Of a DNA stretch of 64,000 bases, positions 1 through 8,089 are shown piece after piece. A program made the position numbers and the translations under genes. Source of the DNA: Actinomyces sp. Its GTDB lineage: Bacteria; Actinomycetota; Actinomycetes; Actinomycetales; Actinomycetaceae. Where the stretch lies: the NCBI RefSeq assembly GCF_030524025.1, contig NZ_JAUNHI010000004.1, forward strand, positions 62,001 to 126,000. The letters run 5' to 3'. The first letter of the stretch is position 1; every line of letters starts with the position of its first letter. The notes under the pieces are model-generated. The model was given only the letters and a program-made list of their open reading frames with translations. It was not told the DNA's origin and searched no databases.

Positions 1-51
1 ATCACCCCTGAGCTCCTGGCCGCCGACCGCCCCGCCCACACCCCGGCATGA
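1..51 (+). CDS. 3' end of an upstream gene (partial)
   Basis: Reading frame 1 is open from the window edge and ends at a TGA at 49-51, with visible tail ITPELLAADRPAHTPA. The stop overlaps the ATG of the next gene in an ATGA arrangement, the same translational coupling seen repeatedly further down this window. That coupling is the only reason to regard it as the end of a real gene. Too little is visible to name a family. Confidence 0.4.
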   Translation: MTPELLAADRPAHTPA

Positions 52-584
52 CCGGTGCCGACGCCCGCCCCGGCACCCAGGGCCCCGGCCTCATCCAGAC
101 CGGGCGCCGCCCGTCGGGCTCGTCAGGGTCGCCGTCAGGCCGGCCGGTGGACCGGCCGCCGGGCGGCACCCCCGCCCCCAGGCGCGCCGCCCGCCTGGGG
201 GCGGTGACCTGTCTGGTCCTCGTGCTCCTCGCCGTCACCTGGCCGTCGGGCTCCCAGATCGCCGGCCTCAAGGACGGCCTGGGCCCCTGGTTCCTGTCGG
301 AGCAGGACAAGGACGTCGTCCTCAACCTCGTCATGCTCGCGCCCCCGACCTTCCTGGCCACCATCGGCTGGCAGCGCGTGCCCTGGTGGGCGTGGGCGCT
401 GGCGGGCTGCGCCCTGGGCTGCTGCGCCGAACTCGCCCAGCTCCTGGCCCCGCTGGACCGTCGCCCCTCGCTGGACAACGTCGTCCAGAACGCGGTGGGC
501 GCCTGGGCCGGGGCGCTGGCCGCACTGGTCCTCCTGCGCCGGCCGTGGTCGGCGCGCCGCACCGGGGCGGGCGCGGGCCACTGA
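48..584 (+). CDS. VanZ-like membrane protein
   Basis: A protein of 178 residues. A proline/arginine-rich N-terminal stretch of about 45 residues is followed by a hydrophobic segment at about 55-70 and further membrane segments to residue 168. The motif AELAQLLAPLDRRPSLDNVV fits the VanZ-like family, whose members carry a conserved acidic residue plus a PxR...D element next to a membrane helix. VanZ was first described in teicoplanin resistance, but most relatives are uncharacterised membrane proteins, so no resistance role is inferred. The ATG overlaps the stop of the preceding partial gene. The long N-terminal tail may mean the true start is a downstream codon. Confidence 0.7.
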   Translation: MTGADARPGTQGPGLIQTGRRPSGSSGSPSGRPVDRPPGGTPAPRRAARLGAVTCLVLVLLAVTWPSGSQIAGLKDGLGPWFLSEQDKDVVLNLVMLAPPTFLATIGWQRVPWWAWALAGCALGCCAELAQLLAPLDRRPSLDNVVQNAVGAWAGALAALVLLRRPWSARRTGAGAGH

Positions 585-748
585 GCCCCCACCTGCCCCC
601 GGGCGGGTCCGGCTCCCGGCCGCGCCCCAGGCCAGGGGCACCGGCCCACCCGGGCACGCGGCACAGACATGACACAGACATGACACGGCACGGGACTTGA
701 CCGGCGCCCCGCCCGGAGGCAGGCCGGAGGCAGGCCGGAGACACGAAT

Positions 749-781
749 CAGGCCCGGACCTGCTGAGCATGTCCGGGCCTG
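749..781. terminator. Hairpin between VanZ-like gene and tRNA-Leu
   Basis: A perfect 11-bp inverted repeat: CAGGCCCGGAC at 749-759 and its complement at 771-781, with an 11-nt loop. It lies between convergent transcription units, so it can serve the minus-strand tRNA-Leu and possibly the plus-strand VanZ-like gene. No strong U-tract follows, as is common in high-GC actinobacteria. Just before it (about 712-742) sits an 11-bp direct repeat containing GGAGGCAGGCC. Confidence 0.6.
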
Positions 782-817
782 TGCCGTGCGTGGCCGTGTG
801 TACGGCTGCTTGTTCCG

Positions 818-901
818 TGCGCGGGGGGGGACTCGAACCCCCATGATCGTAAGATCACACGGACCTGAACCGTGCGCGTCTACCAATTCCGCCACTCGCG
901 C
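818..901 (-). tRNA. tRNA-Leu (anticodon CAG)
   Basis: Read on the minus strand from 901 to 818, the sequence folds as a class II tRNA: 5' acceptor GCGCGAG, a D-arm with GGCGGAATTGG, anticodon stem-loop CACGG-TTCAGGT-CCGTG with CAG, a long variable arm (GATCTTACGATC) and T-arm GGGGG-TTCGAGT-CCCCC. The 3' acceptor is CCCGCGC with discriminator A at 818. The acceptor stem contains one A-C mismatch at the sixth pair. CCA is not encoded. Confidence 0.93.
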
Positions 902-1195
902 GAGAAGCGAGGATGACGATAGCCCTCCGCACACCCCCTCGTCCAATCGATCTCCGCCACCAGATCCGTGAGACCGCTCACCTCGGGTAGCGATCCACAC
1001 GATCGGCACGCCTGAGGGCCCGATCGGCCTGCCGTGCCGTTACGATGGACGTGGCCACCCCTGGTACCCGCTTCGGGCCGTCCGCCCTGAGCTCCGGTCC
1101 CGGGCGTGGCACCACCAGGCTGCTCCGGGTAACCTCCCGGAACACGCAGCCGCCGCGGTCCCCGGGGACCGCCCGACACACGGGGGAGGAAGTCC

Positions 1196-1903
1196 ATGGG
1201 CATCCTGGACAGGTTCGAGAAGGGCGTCGAGTCCGTCACCAACCGCGCCATGACCCGCTTCTCGGACGACGTCGAGCCCATCGAGATCGCCTCGAAGCTG
1301 CGGGAGACGATGGACAAGCGGGCGGCCTCCTTCGCCCGCGACCGCTCAGTGGTCCCCAACGTCTTCAGGATCCACCTCGCCCCCTCCGACGTCGCACGGG
1401 TCGAGGCGTGGGGCAAGGACGAGATGGTCCGCCAGATGGAGGAGGTCGCCTCCGTGCACGCCGCGGAGCAGGGCTACTCCTTCGTCGGACCCATCGAGGT
1501 CTCCTTCATCGCCGACCCGGCCCTGACCGCTCCGGCCATCGAGATCGACTCCTCGACGCGCCGGGGCGCGGCCGCGCCGGCGGCGGCCGCGGCGGCCACG
1601 CCCTCCCACCCCATTCTCGACATCGACGGCCAGCGCTACCTACTTACCGGCCCGGTCACCGTCATCGGGCGCGGCTCGGACGCCGACATCATCGTCGACG
1701 ACTCCGGCGTCTCCCGGCGCCACCTGGAGATCCGCCTCACACAGGGGCACACGATCGCCTCGGACATGGGCTCGACCAACGGCACCTTCGTCGAGGGCCA
1801 CCGGGTCGACGCGGCCACCCTCCTGGACGGCAACACACTGACGATCGGCCGGACCAAGATCATGTTCTGGGACGGCTCGCAGGGCACCGGGGCGAACGGG
1901 TGA
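1196..1903 (+). CDS. fhaA: FhaA: DUF3662 and FHA domain protein
   Basis: A 235-residue cytoplasmic protein and first gene of a seven-gene growth-control operon. Residues 1-110 match the actinobacterial DUF3662 domain (MGILDRFEKGVESVTNRAMT start). An alanine-rich linker at about 122-135 leads to a C-terminal FHA domain (about 140-230) with the phosphothreonine-binding signature GRGSDADI, SRRHLEI and STNGTFV. In mycobacteria FhaA is a substrate or reader of the PASTA kinase PknB and affects peptidoglycan synthesis; a similar role is inferred here from sequence and context. Start: ATG at 1196 follows GGGGGAGGAAG. Compared with the mycobacterial protein the linker is short. The stop overlaps the next start. 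Confidence 0.93.
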   Translation: MGILDRFEKGVESVTNRAMTRFSDDVEPIEIASKLRETMDKRAASFARDRSVVPNVFRIHLAPSDVARVEAWGKDEMVRQMEEVASVHAAEQGYSFVGPIEVSFIADPALTAPAIEIDSSTRRGAAAPAAAAAATPSHPILDIDGQRYLLTGPVTVIGRGSDADIIVDDSGVSRRHLEIRLTQGHTIASDMGSTNGTFVEGHRVDAATLLDGNTLTIGRTKIMFWDGSQGTGANG

Positions 1904-2364
1904 GCCAGCTCGCCTTCACCCTGGCACGGCTGGGCTTCCTCGTCTTGCTGTGGGTCTTCGTCCTGTTCGTCGTCCGGGCGCTGCGCACCGACATGGCCGA
2001 CACCTCGGCGCCCTCCTCCCCGCGACGGCGCTCCACCCGCGACCCCGGCTCCTCCTCGTCCGGCCGCCGCCGGGGAGCCACCCGCCTCGTCATCACCGAG
2101 GGGCCCCTGGCCGGCTCCATGGTGCCACTGACCCCCACGTCCCTGATGATCGGCCGTGACCAGAACTGCACGCTGGTCCTCAACGACTCCTACGCCTCCT
2201 CGAGACACGCCCGCGTCTTCCCCAAGGACGGCACGTGGTGGCTGGAGGACCTCGAGTCGACCAACGGCACGATCCTGGCCGGACGCCCCGTCCACGGGGC
2301 CGTCGAGCTGCCGATCGGCGTGCCGGTCAAGATCGGCCAGACCACCCTGGAGCTGCGCCCATGA
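1900..2364 (+). CDS. fhaB: FhaB: FHA domain membrane protein
   Basis: A 154-residue protein starting at GTG 1900, which overlaps the fhaA stop (GTGA). A single N-terminal membrane helix (LAFTLARLGFLVLLWVFVLF, about residues 4-25) anchors a cytoplasmic FHA domain at about 65-150, with MIGRDQNCTLVLND, SSRHARVF and STNGTILAGRP. In mycobacteria the homologue (FipA/FhaB) binds phosphorylated cell-division partners. The longer in-frame opening upstream is only the shadow of fhaA, and the coupled GTG is the natural start. Residues about 32-60 are Ser/Arg-rich and probably disordered. Confidence 0.9.
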   Translation: MSQLAFTLARLGFLVLLWVFVLFVVRALRTDMADTSAPSSPRRRSTRDPGSSSSGRRRGATRLVITEGPLAGSMVPLTPTSLMIGRDQNCTLVLNDSYASSRHARVFPKDGTWWLEDLESTNGTILAGRPVHGAVELPIGVPVKIGQTTLELRP

Positions 2365-3734
2365 CGACCTCCCTCCGCTACGCCGCCCGCAGTGACGTGG
2401 GCATGGTGCGCGCCTCCAACCAGGACTCCGGCTACGCCGGACCGCACCTCATGGTCCTGTGCGACGGCATGGGCGGGCCCGCCGGCGGGGACATCGCCTC
2501 GGCGGTCGCGGTGGAGCACCTCATGCCCCTGGACGCCGACTCCCACCAGGCCGGCGAGCTGCTCGGCCTCCTGCGGGACGCCGTCCAGGAGGCCCACACC
2601 TCCCTGGTCAGCCTCTCGGCCCAGGACCCCGACCTCGCAGGGCTGGGGACCACCTGCATCGCGGTCATGCGCAGCGGCAACAAGCTCGCCATGGTCCATG
2701 TCGGGGACTCGCGCGCCTATCTCCTGCGCGACGGCGAGCTCACCCAGGTCACCACCGACCACACCTTCGTCGAGTACCTCGTCGAGACCGGCCGCCTCAC
2801 CCGTGAGCAGGCGCGCCGCCACCCCCAGCGCTCCGTGCTCCTGCGGGTCCTGGGCGACGCCGAGGGCGAGGTCCAGCTCGACGAGTCCATCCGCGAGGCC
2901 GTCCCCGGTGACCGCTGGCTGCTGTGCTCCGACGGCCTGAGCGGGCCGGTGTCGGCCGAGACCATCGGCGAGGTCCTCGCCGGGGTCGATGACCCCGGCC
3001 TGGCCGGGGACCAGCTGGTCGACCTGGCCCTGCGCGCCGGGGGCCCGGACAACGTGACCGCCGTCGTCTTCGATGTCGTCGACGACGACGCCCAGCCCCA
3101 GACCGACGCCCAGATCGTGGGCTCGGCAGCCAACCGCCGCAACCGTCTGACCCGGGCGGCCTCCGGGGAGTCGGCGGGCTCGCCCGACTCCCCGGTCGAG
3201 GCCCTTGCTGGCCAGACCGCCACGACCCCGGCCGCCAAGGCGGCGGCGCTCGTGGCCGCCCTCGACGAGAACGGGACGCCCCTGAGCACCGACGAGGAGG
3301 AGGCGGTGGCCGCCGAGGCCCGCCTCCAGGCCGAGCGTCGTCGGCGCATGCGCCGGCGGTCCCTGGCCTCGGTGATCATCCTCATCGTGGCCGTCGTCGG
3401 CGCGGGCTTCCTGGGCTACCACTGGACCCAGACGCAGTACTACGTCACGGTCTCGGAGGGCAAGATCGCCATCTTCCGCGGCATCCCCCAGCAGGTGGGG
3501 CCGATCAGCCTGGGCAACCTGGTCGAGACCTACGACGAGCCCGCCGTCGAGGACCTCGACGAGCGCATGCGCACGCGCCTGGCCGCCACTGTCAGCCAGC
3601 CCTCCCTCGAGGCGGCCCGGGAGTACGTCGACCGCACCGTCGTGTCCTACGCCGAGCCGACCCCCACACCGAGCCCGGCGCGCACCACCTCCCCGACCGA
3701 CCCGGCGAGCGCCCCGGCCTCGCCGAGCCAGTGA
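2361..3734 (+). CDS. pstP: PP2C-type Ser/Thr phosphatase PstP
   Basis: A 457-residue membrane-anchored protein phosphatase. The N-terminal PP2C domain (about 1-235) shows the metal-binding motifs SNQDS, DGMGG (about residue 35), GDSRAY, LCSDGLSG and GGPDNVTAVV. A cytoplasmic linker follows, then one membrane helix (about 332-356) and a Pro/Thr/Ser-rich extracellular tail. The family dephosphorylates the Ser/Thr kinases and their substrates and so opposes the two kinases encoded at the end of this operon. The ATG at 2361 overlaps the fhaB stop as ATGA and fixes the start; the open frame continues upstream but only as an fhaB shadow. Confidence 0.93.
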   Translation: MTTSLRYAARSDVGMVRASNQDSGYAGPHLMVLCDGMGGPAGGDIASAVAVEHLMPLDADSHQAGELLGLLRDAVQEAHTSLVSLSAQDPDLAGLGTTCIAVMRSGNKLAMVHVGDSRAYLLRDGELTQVTTDHTFVEYLVETGRLTREQARRHPQRSVLLRVLGDAEGEVQLDESIREAVPGDRWLLCSDGLSGPVSAETIGEVLAGVDDPGLAGDQLVDLALRAGGPDNVTAVVFDVVDDDAQPQTDAQIVGSAANRRNRLTRAASGESAGSPDSPVEALAGQTATTPAAKAAALVAALDENGTPLSTDEEEAVAAEARLQAERRRRMRRRSLASVIILIVAVVGAGFLGYHWTQTQYYVTVSEGKIAIFRGIPQQVGPISLGNLVETYDEPAVEDLDERMRTRLAATVSQPSLEAAREYVDRTVVSYAEPTPTPSPARTTSPTDPASAPASPSQ

Positions 3735-3744
3735 CGGCGGCGCC

Positions 3745-5397
3745 GTGAGCACCACCCACAGCGCGCCCTCGGCGACCTCCTTCCGACCCACGCCCGCCCG
3801 CAGCTCCGGGCGCTGGGCCGAGGCCGGCCTGCTCATCATCGCCCTCCTGCTCGGGCTGGGCGGTTTCGTCCTGACGGCCCTCAACCGCACCGGATCCTCC
3901 CCGGCCCAGGTGCTCCAGCTCGGCGGGGCACTCGTGGTCGTGGCCGTCGTCGTCCACCTGTGGGTGCGGCGCACCGCCCCCTGGGCCGACCCCGTGCTCC
4001 TGCCGGTGGCGGTCACCCTCAACGGCATCGGCCTGGCGATGATCTACCGCCTCGACATGTCCTACAAGATCCTGGGGCGGACCTCTGACTACGGCCCCAA
4101 GCAGGCCCTGTGGACCGGCCTGGGCGTGCTCCTGTTCTGCCTCGTGCTGCTGCTGCGCGACCATCGCCTGCTGCGCCGCTGGGACCGGTGGGCGATGTGG
4201 AGCGGGCTGGTGTTCCTCGTCCTGCCCTTTCTGCCCTTCGTGGGCAGGACGGTCAACGGGGCGCGCATCTGGGTCCGGCTGGGTCCGATGAGCCTGCAGC
4301 CCGCGGAGTTCACCAAGGTGCTCCTGGCGATCTTCTTCGCCTCTTTCCTCGTGTCCAACCGCGACAACCTCGCCCTGGCCGGCAAGCGCGTCCTGTGGAT
4401 GAACCTGCCGCGCGCCCGTCACCTGGGCCCGCTGATCATCGTGTGGGTCGTGAGCATTCTCGTGCTCGTCCTCCAGCGCGACCTGGGCTCCTCAGTGCTG
4501 CTCTTCGGGCTGTTCGTCGTCACCCTGTACGTGGCCACCGACCGGATCAGCTGGCTGGTCCTGGGCGGCATGCTCTTCCTGCCGGCCGCCTGGCTCGCCG
4601 CGACCCACCTGTCCCATGTCCAGCAGCGCATCACCGGCTGGCTCGACGCCATGGACAGCTCGGTCTACAACGCCGAGTACGGCAGCTCCTTCCAGCTGGT
4701 CACCGCGCTGTTCGGCATGGCCTCGGGAGGCCTGCTCGGCTCGGGCTGGGGGGAGGGCTACCCCAACCTCGTGCCCTTCGCCAACTCCGACTTCATCTTC
4801 TCTTCCCTGGGCGAGGAACTGGGCCTGACGGGGTCCCTGGCGATCCTCATGCTCTACCTCATCCTCGTCCAGCGAGGGCTGCGCACCGCCATGACGCTGC
4901 GCGACGGCTTCGGCAAGCTTCTCGCGGTGGGGCTGTCCTTCACCATCGCCCTCCAGGTCTTCGTCGTCGTCGGGGGGGTCACCCGGCTCATCCCGCTGAC
5001 GGGTCTGACCACGCCGTTCCTGGCCTACGGCGGATCCTCGCTCCTGGCCAACTGGATGATCCTGGCCCTGCTCATCCGGCTCTCCGACGCCGCCAGGCGA
5101 CCGGCGTCGACGGCGCCGCGCATCATCGACACCGCCGAGCTGCCCGTCGCGCTGCGTCGCCACGTCCAGGACGCGACCACCCCCGACGAGGCCGGGGAGG
5201 ATCCGCCGCCGCCCCCGCCCACCCCGGGCGCCTCACCCATCCAAGCCGCGCCGCCCACCCCGGGCGCCTCACCCGCCCGGGCCGGCGCCCCCGGCGGGAC
5301 GCCGGCGCCGGCACCGCCACCCACCCCGCCCGTGGTCCCGGTCGAGCCTTCGAGGGCGCCGGTCGCGCCCGTCAGACCCGAGGAGGGCCGCGCATGA
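3745..5397 (+). CDS. rodA: RodA/FtsW-family SEDS peptidoglycan glycosyltransferase
   Basis: A 550-residue polytopic SEDS protein that polymerises lipid II together with a class B penicillin-binding protein. About ten membrane segments span residues 25-440. Family motifs are visible: VNGARIWVRLGPMSLQPAEF, LQRDLGSSVLLFG, FIFSSLGEELGL and TGLTTPFLAYGGSSLLANW. From about residue 470 the tail is unusually proline-rich, with PPTPGASP repeated twice (nucleotides about 5214-5275), so the C-terminus is longer than typical and probably disordered. It starts with GTG at 3745, 10 nt after pstP. Its stop overlaps pbpA, which makes the pbpA product its likely partner. Confidence 0.93.
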   Translation: MSTTHSAPSATSFRPTPARSSGRWAEAGLLIIALLLGLGGFVLTALNRTGSSPAQVLQLGGALVVVAVVVHLWVRRTAPWADPVLLPVAVTLNGIGLAMIYRLDMSYKILGRTSDYGPKQALWTGLGVLLFCLVLLLRDHRLLRRWDRWAMWSGLVFLVLPFLPFVGRTVNGARIWVRLGPMSLQPAEFTKVLLAIFFASFLVSNRDNLALAGKRVLWMNLPRARHLGPLIIVWVVSILVLVLQRDLGSSVLLFGLFVVTLYVATDRISWLVLGGMLFLPAAWLAATHLSHVQQRITGWLDAMDSSVYNAEYGSSFQLVTALFGMASGGLLGSGWGEGYPNLVPFANSDFIFSSLGEELGLTGSLAILMLYLILVQRGLRTAMTLRDGFGKLLAVGLSFTIALQVFVVVGGVTRLIPLTGLTTPFLAYGGSSLLANWMILALLIRLSDAARRPASTAPRIIDTAELPVALRRHVQDATTPDEAGEDPPPPPPTPGASPIQAAPPTPGASPARAGAPGGTPAPAPPPTPPVVPVEPSRAPVAPVRPEEGRA

Positions 5398-6887
5398 ACC
5401 GGCAGATCCACCAGGTCACGGTCCTGGTCGTCATCATGATCCTCGCCCTGTCGGCGTCGGTCACCTCGGTGCAGGGCCTGGCCCGTCCGGCGCTGTGGCA
5501 GTCCTCCTCGGAGTACGGCACGCTCACCTCCGACCCGCGCAACGCCCGCACGGTCTTCGCCGAGTTCGGCTCGGACCGCGGACAGATCATGGTGGGGGAC
5601 ACCGCTGTCGCCGACTCGGTGCCGATCGAGGACGCCTACGCCTTCCAGCGCACCTACCCGGGCGGGGAGCTCTACGCCCCCCTGACCGGTTACTTCTCGA
5701 CCTCCTCGGCATCGATGACCGGACTGGAGCTGGCGGAGAACTCCGTGCTCAGCGGCGACGACCCGTCCCTGTTCTCCAGCCGCGTCAAGGCGCTCGTGAC
5801 CGGCTCGACCCAGCAGGGCGGCGCCGTCGAGCTGACGATCGACCCCGATGTCCAGCAGGCCGCCTGGAACGCCCTGGGAGGGCGGCGCGGTGCGGTCGTG
5901 GCCCTCGACCCCTCGACCGGTGCGGTTCTGGCCATGGTCTCCTCACCGTCCTTCGACCCCAACCTCCTGGCCTCCCACGACTCGGCCGCGGCCAGCCAGG
6001 CCTGGCAGACCTATGACGCCGACGCCGGCAAGCCCCTCATCAACCGGGCGATCGGCGGCGACCTGTACCCTCCGGGCTCGACCTTCAAGGTCCTGACCGT
6101 GGCCGCGGCCATGCGCGCGGGCATGGTCACGCCCGACACCCAGCTCGCGGCGCCCGACACCCTGACGCTGCCGGGCACCAACCACGCCCTGTCCAACTAT
6201 GCCGGCGAGACCTGCGGCTCGGGCACGGTGACCCTGTCCTACGCCTTCGCCGAGTCCTGCAACACGCCCTTCGCCCAGCTGGCCATCGACGTCGGTGACG
6301 CGCGCCTGAGCGAGGAGGCCTCCGCCTGGGGCTTCGACACCGACCTGTCGATCCCCCTGCGGGTGACCCCCTCGGTCTACCCGTCGAACTCCTCGGCGGC
6401 CGAGACCGCCATGGCGGGCATCGGCCAGGCCTCTGTGCGCTCGACGCCGCTCATGATGGCGATGGTCGCCTCGACCATCGCCAACGGCGGCGACCAGATG
6501 CAGCCCTACCTCGTGGCCCAGACCCTGGACTCCGACCTCAATGTCGTGGCCACGACCTCTCCCTCGGTGCTGCGCACCCCCATCGACTCCTCGACCGCCG
6601 ACACCCTGTCCCAGCTCATGCAGCAGGCGGTGGCCGAGGGCACGGGCACGACGGCGCAGGTCGCCGGCGTCACCGTGGCCGGCAAGACGGGCACCTCCGA
6701 GACCGGCTCCGACGAGGGCGGCCCGGTCACCTGGTTCATCGGTTTCGCCGGCACCGACATCTCCAAGCCCTCGATCGCCCTGGCGGTCGTCCTGGACGGG
6801 GGCGAGCAGACCGCCTCCACCGGCACGGGCGGCTCCGAGGCCGGGCCGATCGCAGCGAGCGTCATCGACGCGGCGGTGGACCAGTGA
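5394..6887 (+). CDS. pbpA: Class B penicillin-binding protein (PbpA)
   Basis: A 497-residue peptidoglycan transpeptidase with an N-terminal membrane anchor (about 8-28) and an extracytoplasmic dimerisation region. The transpeptidase domain has the three penicillin-binding motifs: STFK with nucleophile Ser228, SCN at 288 and KTG at 431. It would cross-link the glycan strands made by the adjacent SEDS protein. The ATG at 5394 overlaps the rodA stop (ATGA). Length and organisation match mycobacterial PbpA encoded at the same operon position. Confidence 0.94.
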   Translation: MNRQIHQVTVLVVIMILALSASVTSVQGLARPALWQSSSEYGTLTSDPRNARTVFAEFGSDRGQIMVGDTAVADSVPIEDAYAFQRTYPGGELYAPLTGYFSTSSASMTGLELAENSVLSGDDPSLFSSRVKALVTGSTQQGGAVELTIDPDVQQAAWNALGGRRGAVVALDPSTGAVLAMVSSPSFDPNLLASHDSAAASQAWQTYDADAGKPLINRAIGGDLYPPGSTFKVLTVAAAMRAGMVTPDTQLAAPDTLTLPGTNHALSNYAGETCGSGTVTLSYAFAESCNTPFAQLAIDVGDARLSEEASAWGFDTDLSIPLRVTPSVYPSNSSAAETAMAGIGQASVRSTPLMMAMVASTIANGGDQMQPYLVAQTLDSDLNVVATTSPSVLRTPIDSSTADTLSQLMQQAVAEGTGTTAQVAGVTVAGKTGTSETGSDEGGPVTWFIGFAGTDISKPSIALAVVLDGGEQTASTGTGGSEAGPIAASVIDAAVDQ

Positions 6888-8089
6888 AACCAGAGGTCGG
6901 CCTCGACCTGCAGCACCGCTACCGGCTTGTCGAGCGCATCGCCCTGGGCGGCATGGGCGAGGTCTGGCGGGCCACCGACCTGCGCTCGGGCCGCGCCGTG
7001 GCCGCCAAGATCCTGCGCCCCGAGCTGGCTGGCGACGAGATCTTCCTGTCGCGCCTGCGCGCCGAGGCGGTCAACTCCCGCGGACTGCGCCACCCCAACC
7101 TTGCCGTCGTCCTGGACTCCGGGGAGAAGGAGGGGTCGGGCTGGATCATCATGGAGCTCGTCCAGGGCCGGGCGCTGTCCGACATCCTGGAGGACAAGGG
7201 CACGATGAAGCCCGCCGAGATCCTGCCCACCCTGGCCCAGGTCGCCCGCGCCCTCCAGGTGGTCCACGACTCCGGCGTCGTCCACCGCGACGTCAAGCCC
7301 TCCAACATCCTCATCAACCGGGAGGGCCTGGCCAAGCTGACCGACTTCGGCATCTCGACCGGCGCCAACCAGCGCCCGATGACCGCCTCCGGCATGGTCA
7401 TGGGCACCGCCCAGTACCTGGCCCCCGAGCAGGCCATGGGCAACGTGGCCACGGGCGCGGGGGACCTCTACGCCCTGGGCATCATCGCCTACGAGGCACT
7501 TGTGGGGCACCGGCCCTTCACCGGGTCGACCCAGGTCGATATCGCCTTCGCCCACGTCAACGAGACCGTCCCGCCCCTGCCCGACACGGTGCCCCCGGAG
7601 GTGCGGGAGGTCGTCATGGACCTGCTGGCCAAGCGTCCGGCCGACCGCCCCCGCTCGGCGCGCGAGCTCGCCCGGCGCCTCGACCGGATCGTGGTCAACC
7701 TGCCCGCGGACTCCTGGGACCCCGACCAGGCCCCGACCTGGGCGGCCACCGGCCGCCACGCCAGCCCCACCCTGGCCGAGGTCGTCGACCCCGCCGCCCC
7801 GCCACGCGAGAGGCGGCGTCGGCAGGGCACCCAGGGCAAGCCCCGCCCCTGGACGCGCCAGCTGCCCGCCGCCCGTGCCGACGGGGAGGCCGGCTCCCGG
7901 CGCCACAGGCGCGACCCGGGACAGGCGCCCCTGGCCGGGCCGGGCGGACGCCGGCTCCTCGTCCTGGCCGCGGCGGTCATCGCCGTCATCGTCCTCATCG
8001 TCGGCGTAGGTACCCTTGCGTCAGCGCAACCGAGCGCGACCGAGCCCCCCATAGTCGCGGCCGACACCCACAGGAAGGAGGCACCGTGA
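6884..8089 (+). CDS. pknA: Ser/Thr protein kinase PknA-like
   Basis: A 401-residue Hanks-type kinase. The kinase domain covers about 8-270, with glycine loop IALGGMGEVW, ATP-binding Lys42, catalytic HRD (Asp136) and DFG (Asp154), followed by GTAQYLAPEQAMG. A basic juxtamembrane region leads to one membrane helix at about 360-382 and a very short outer tail without PASTA repeats, the architecture of PknA. It probably phosphorylates cell-shape and division proteins such as FhaA, FhaB and the SEDS/PBP regulators. GTG at 6884 overlaps the pbpA stop. Confidence 0.93.
   Translation: MKPEVGLDLQHRYRLVERIALGGMGEVWRATDLRSGRAVAAKILRPELAGDEIFLSRLRAEAVNSRGLRHPNLAVVLDSGEKEGSGWIIMELVQGRALSDILEDKGTMKPAEILPTLAQVARALQVVHDSGVVHRDVKPSNILINREGLAKLTDFGISTGANQRPMTASGMVMGTAQYLAPEQAMGNVATGAGDLYALGIIAYEALVGHRPFTGSTQVDIAFAHVNETVPPLPDTVPPEVREVVMDLLAKRPADRPRSARELARRLDRIVVNLPADSWDPDQAPTWAATGRHASPTLAEVVDPAAPPRERRRRQGTQGKPRPWTRQLPAARADGEAGSRRHRRDPGQAPLAGPGGRRLLVLAAAVIAVIVLIVGVGTLASAQPSATEPPIVAADTHRKEAP

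Noticed and set aside
48..584. Vancomycin-family resistance role for the VanZ-like protein
   Set aside because: No other van genes are nearby and VanZ-like proteins are widespread without resistance.
1045..1899. Long N-terminal extension of FhaB
   Set aside because: This is the +1 frame of fhaA, Arg/Gly/Pro-rich; the coupled GTG at 1900 begins with a proper membrane helix.
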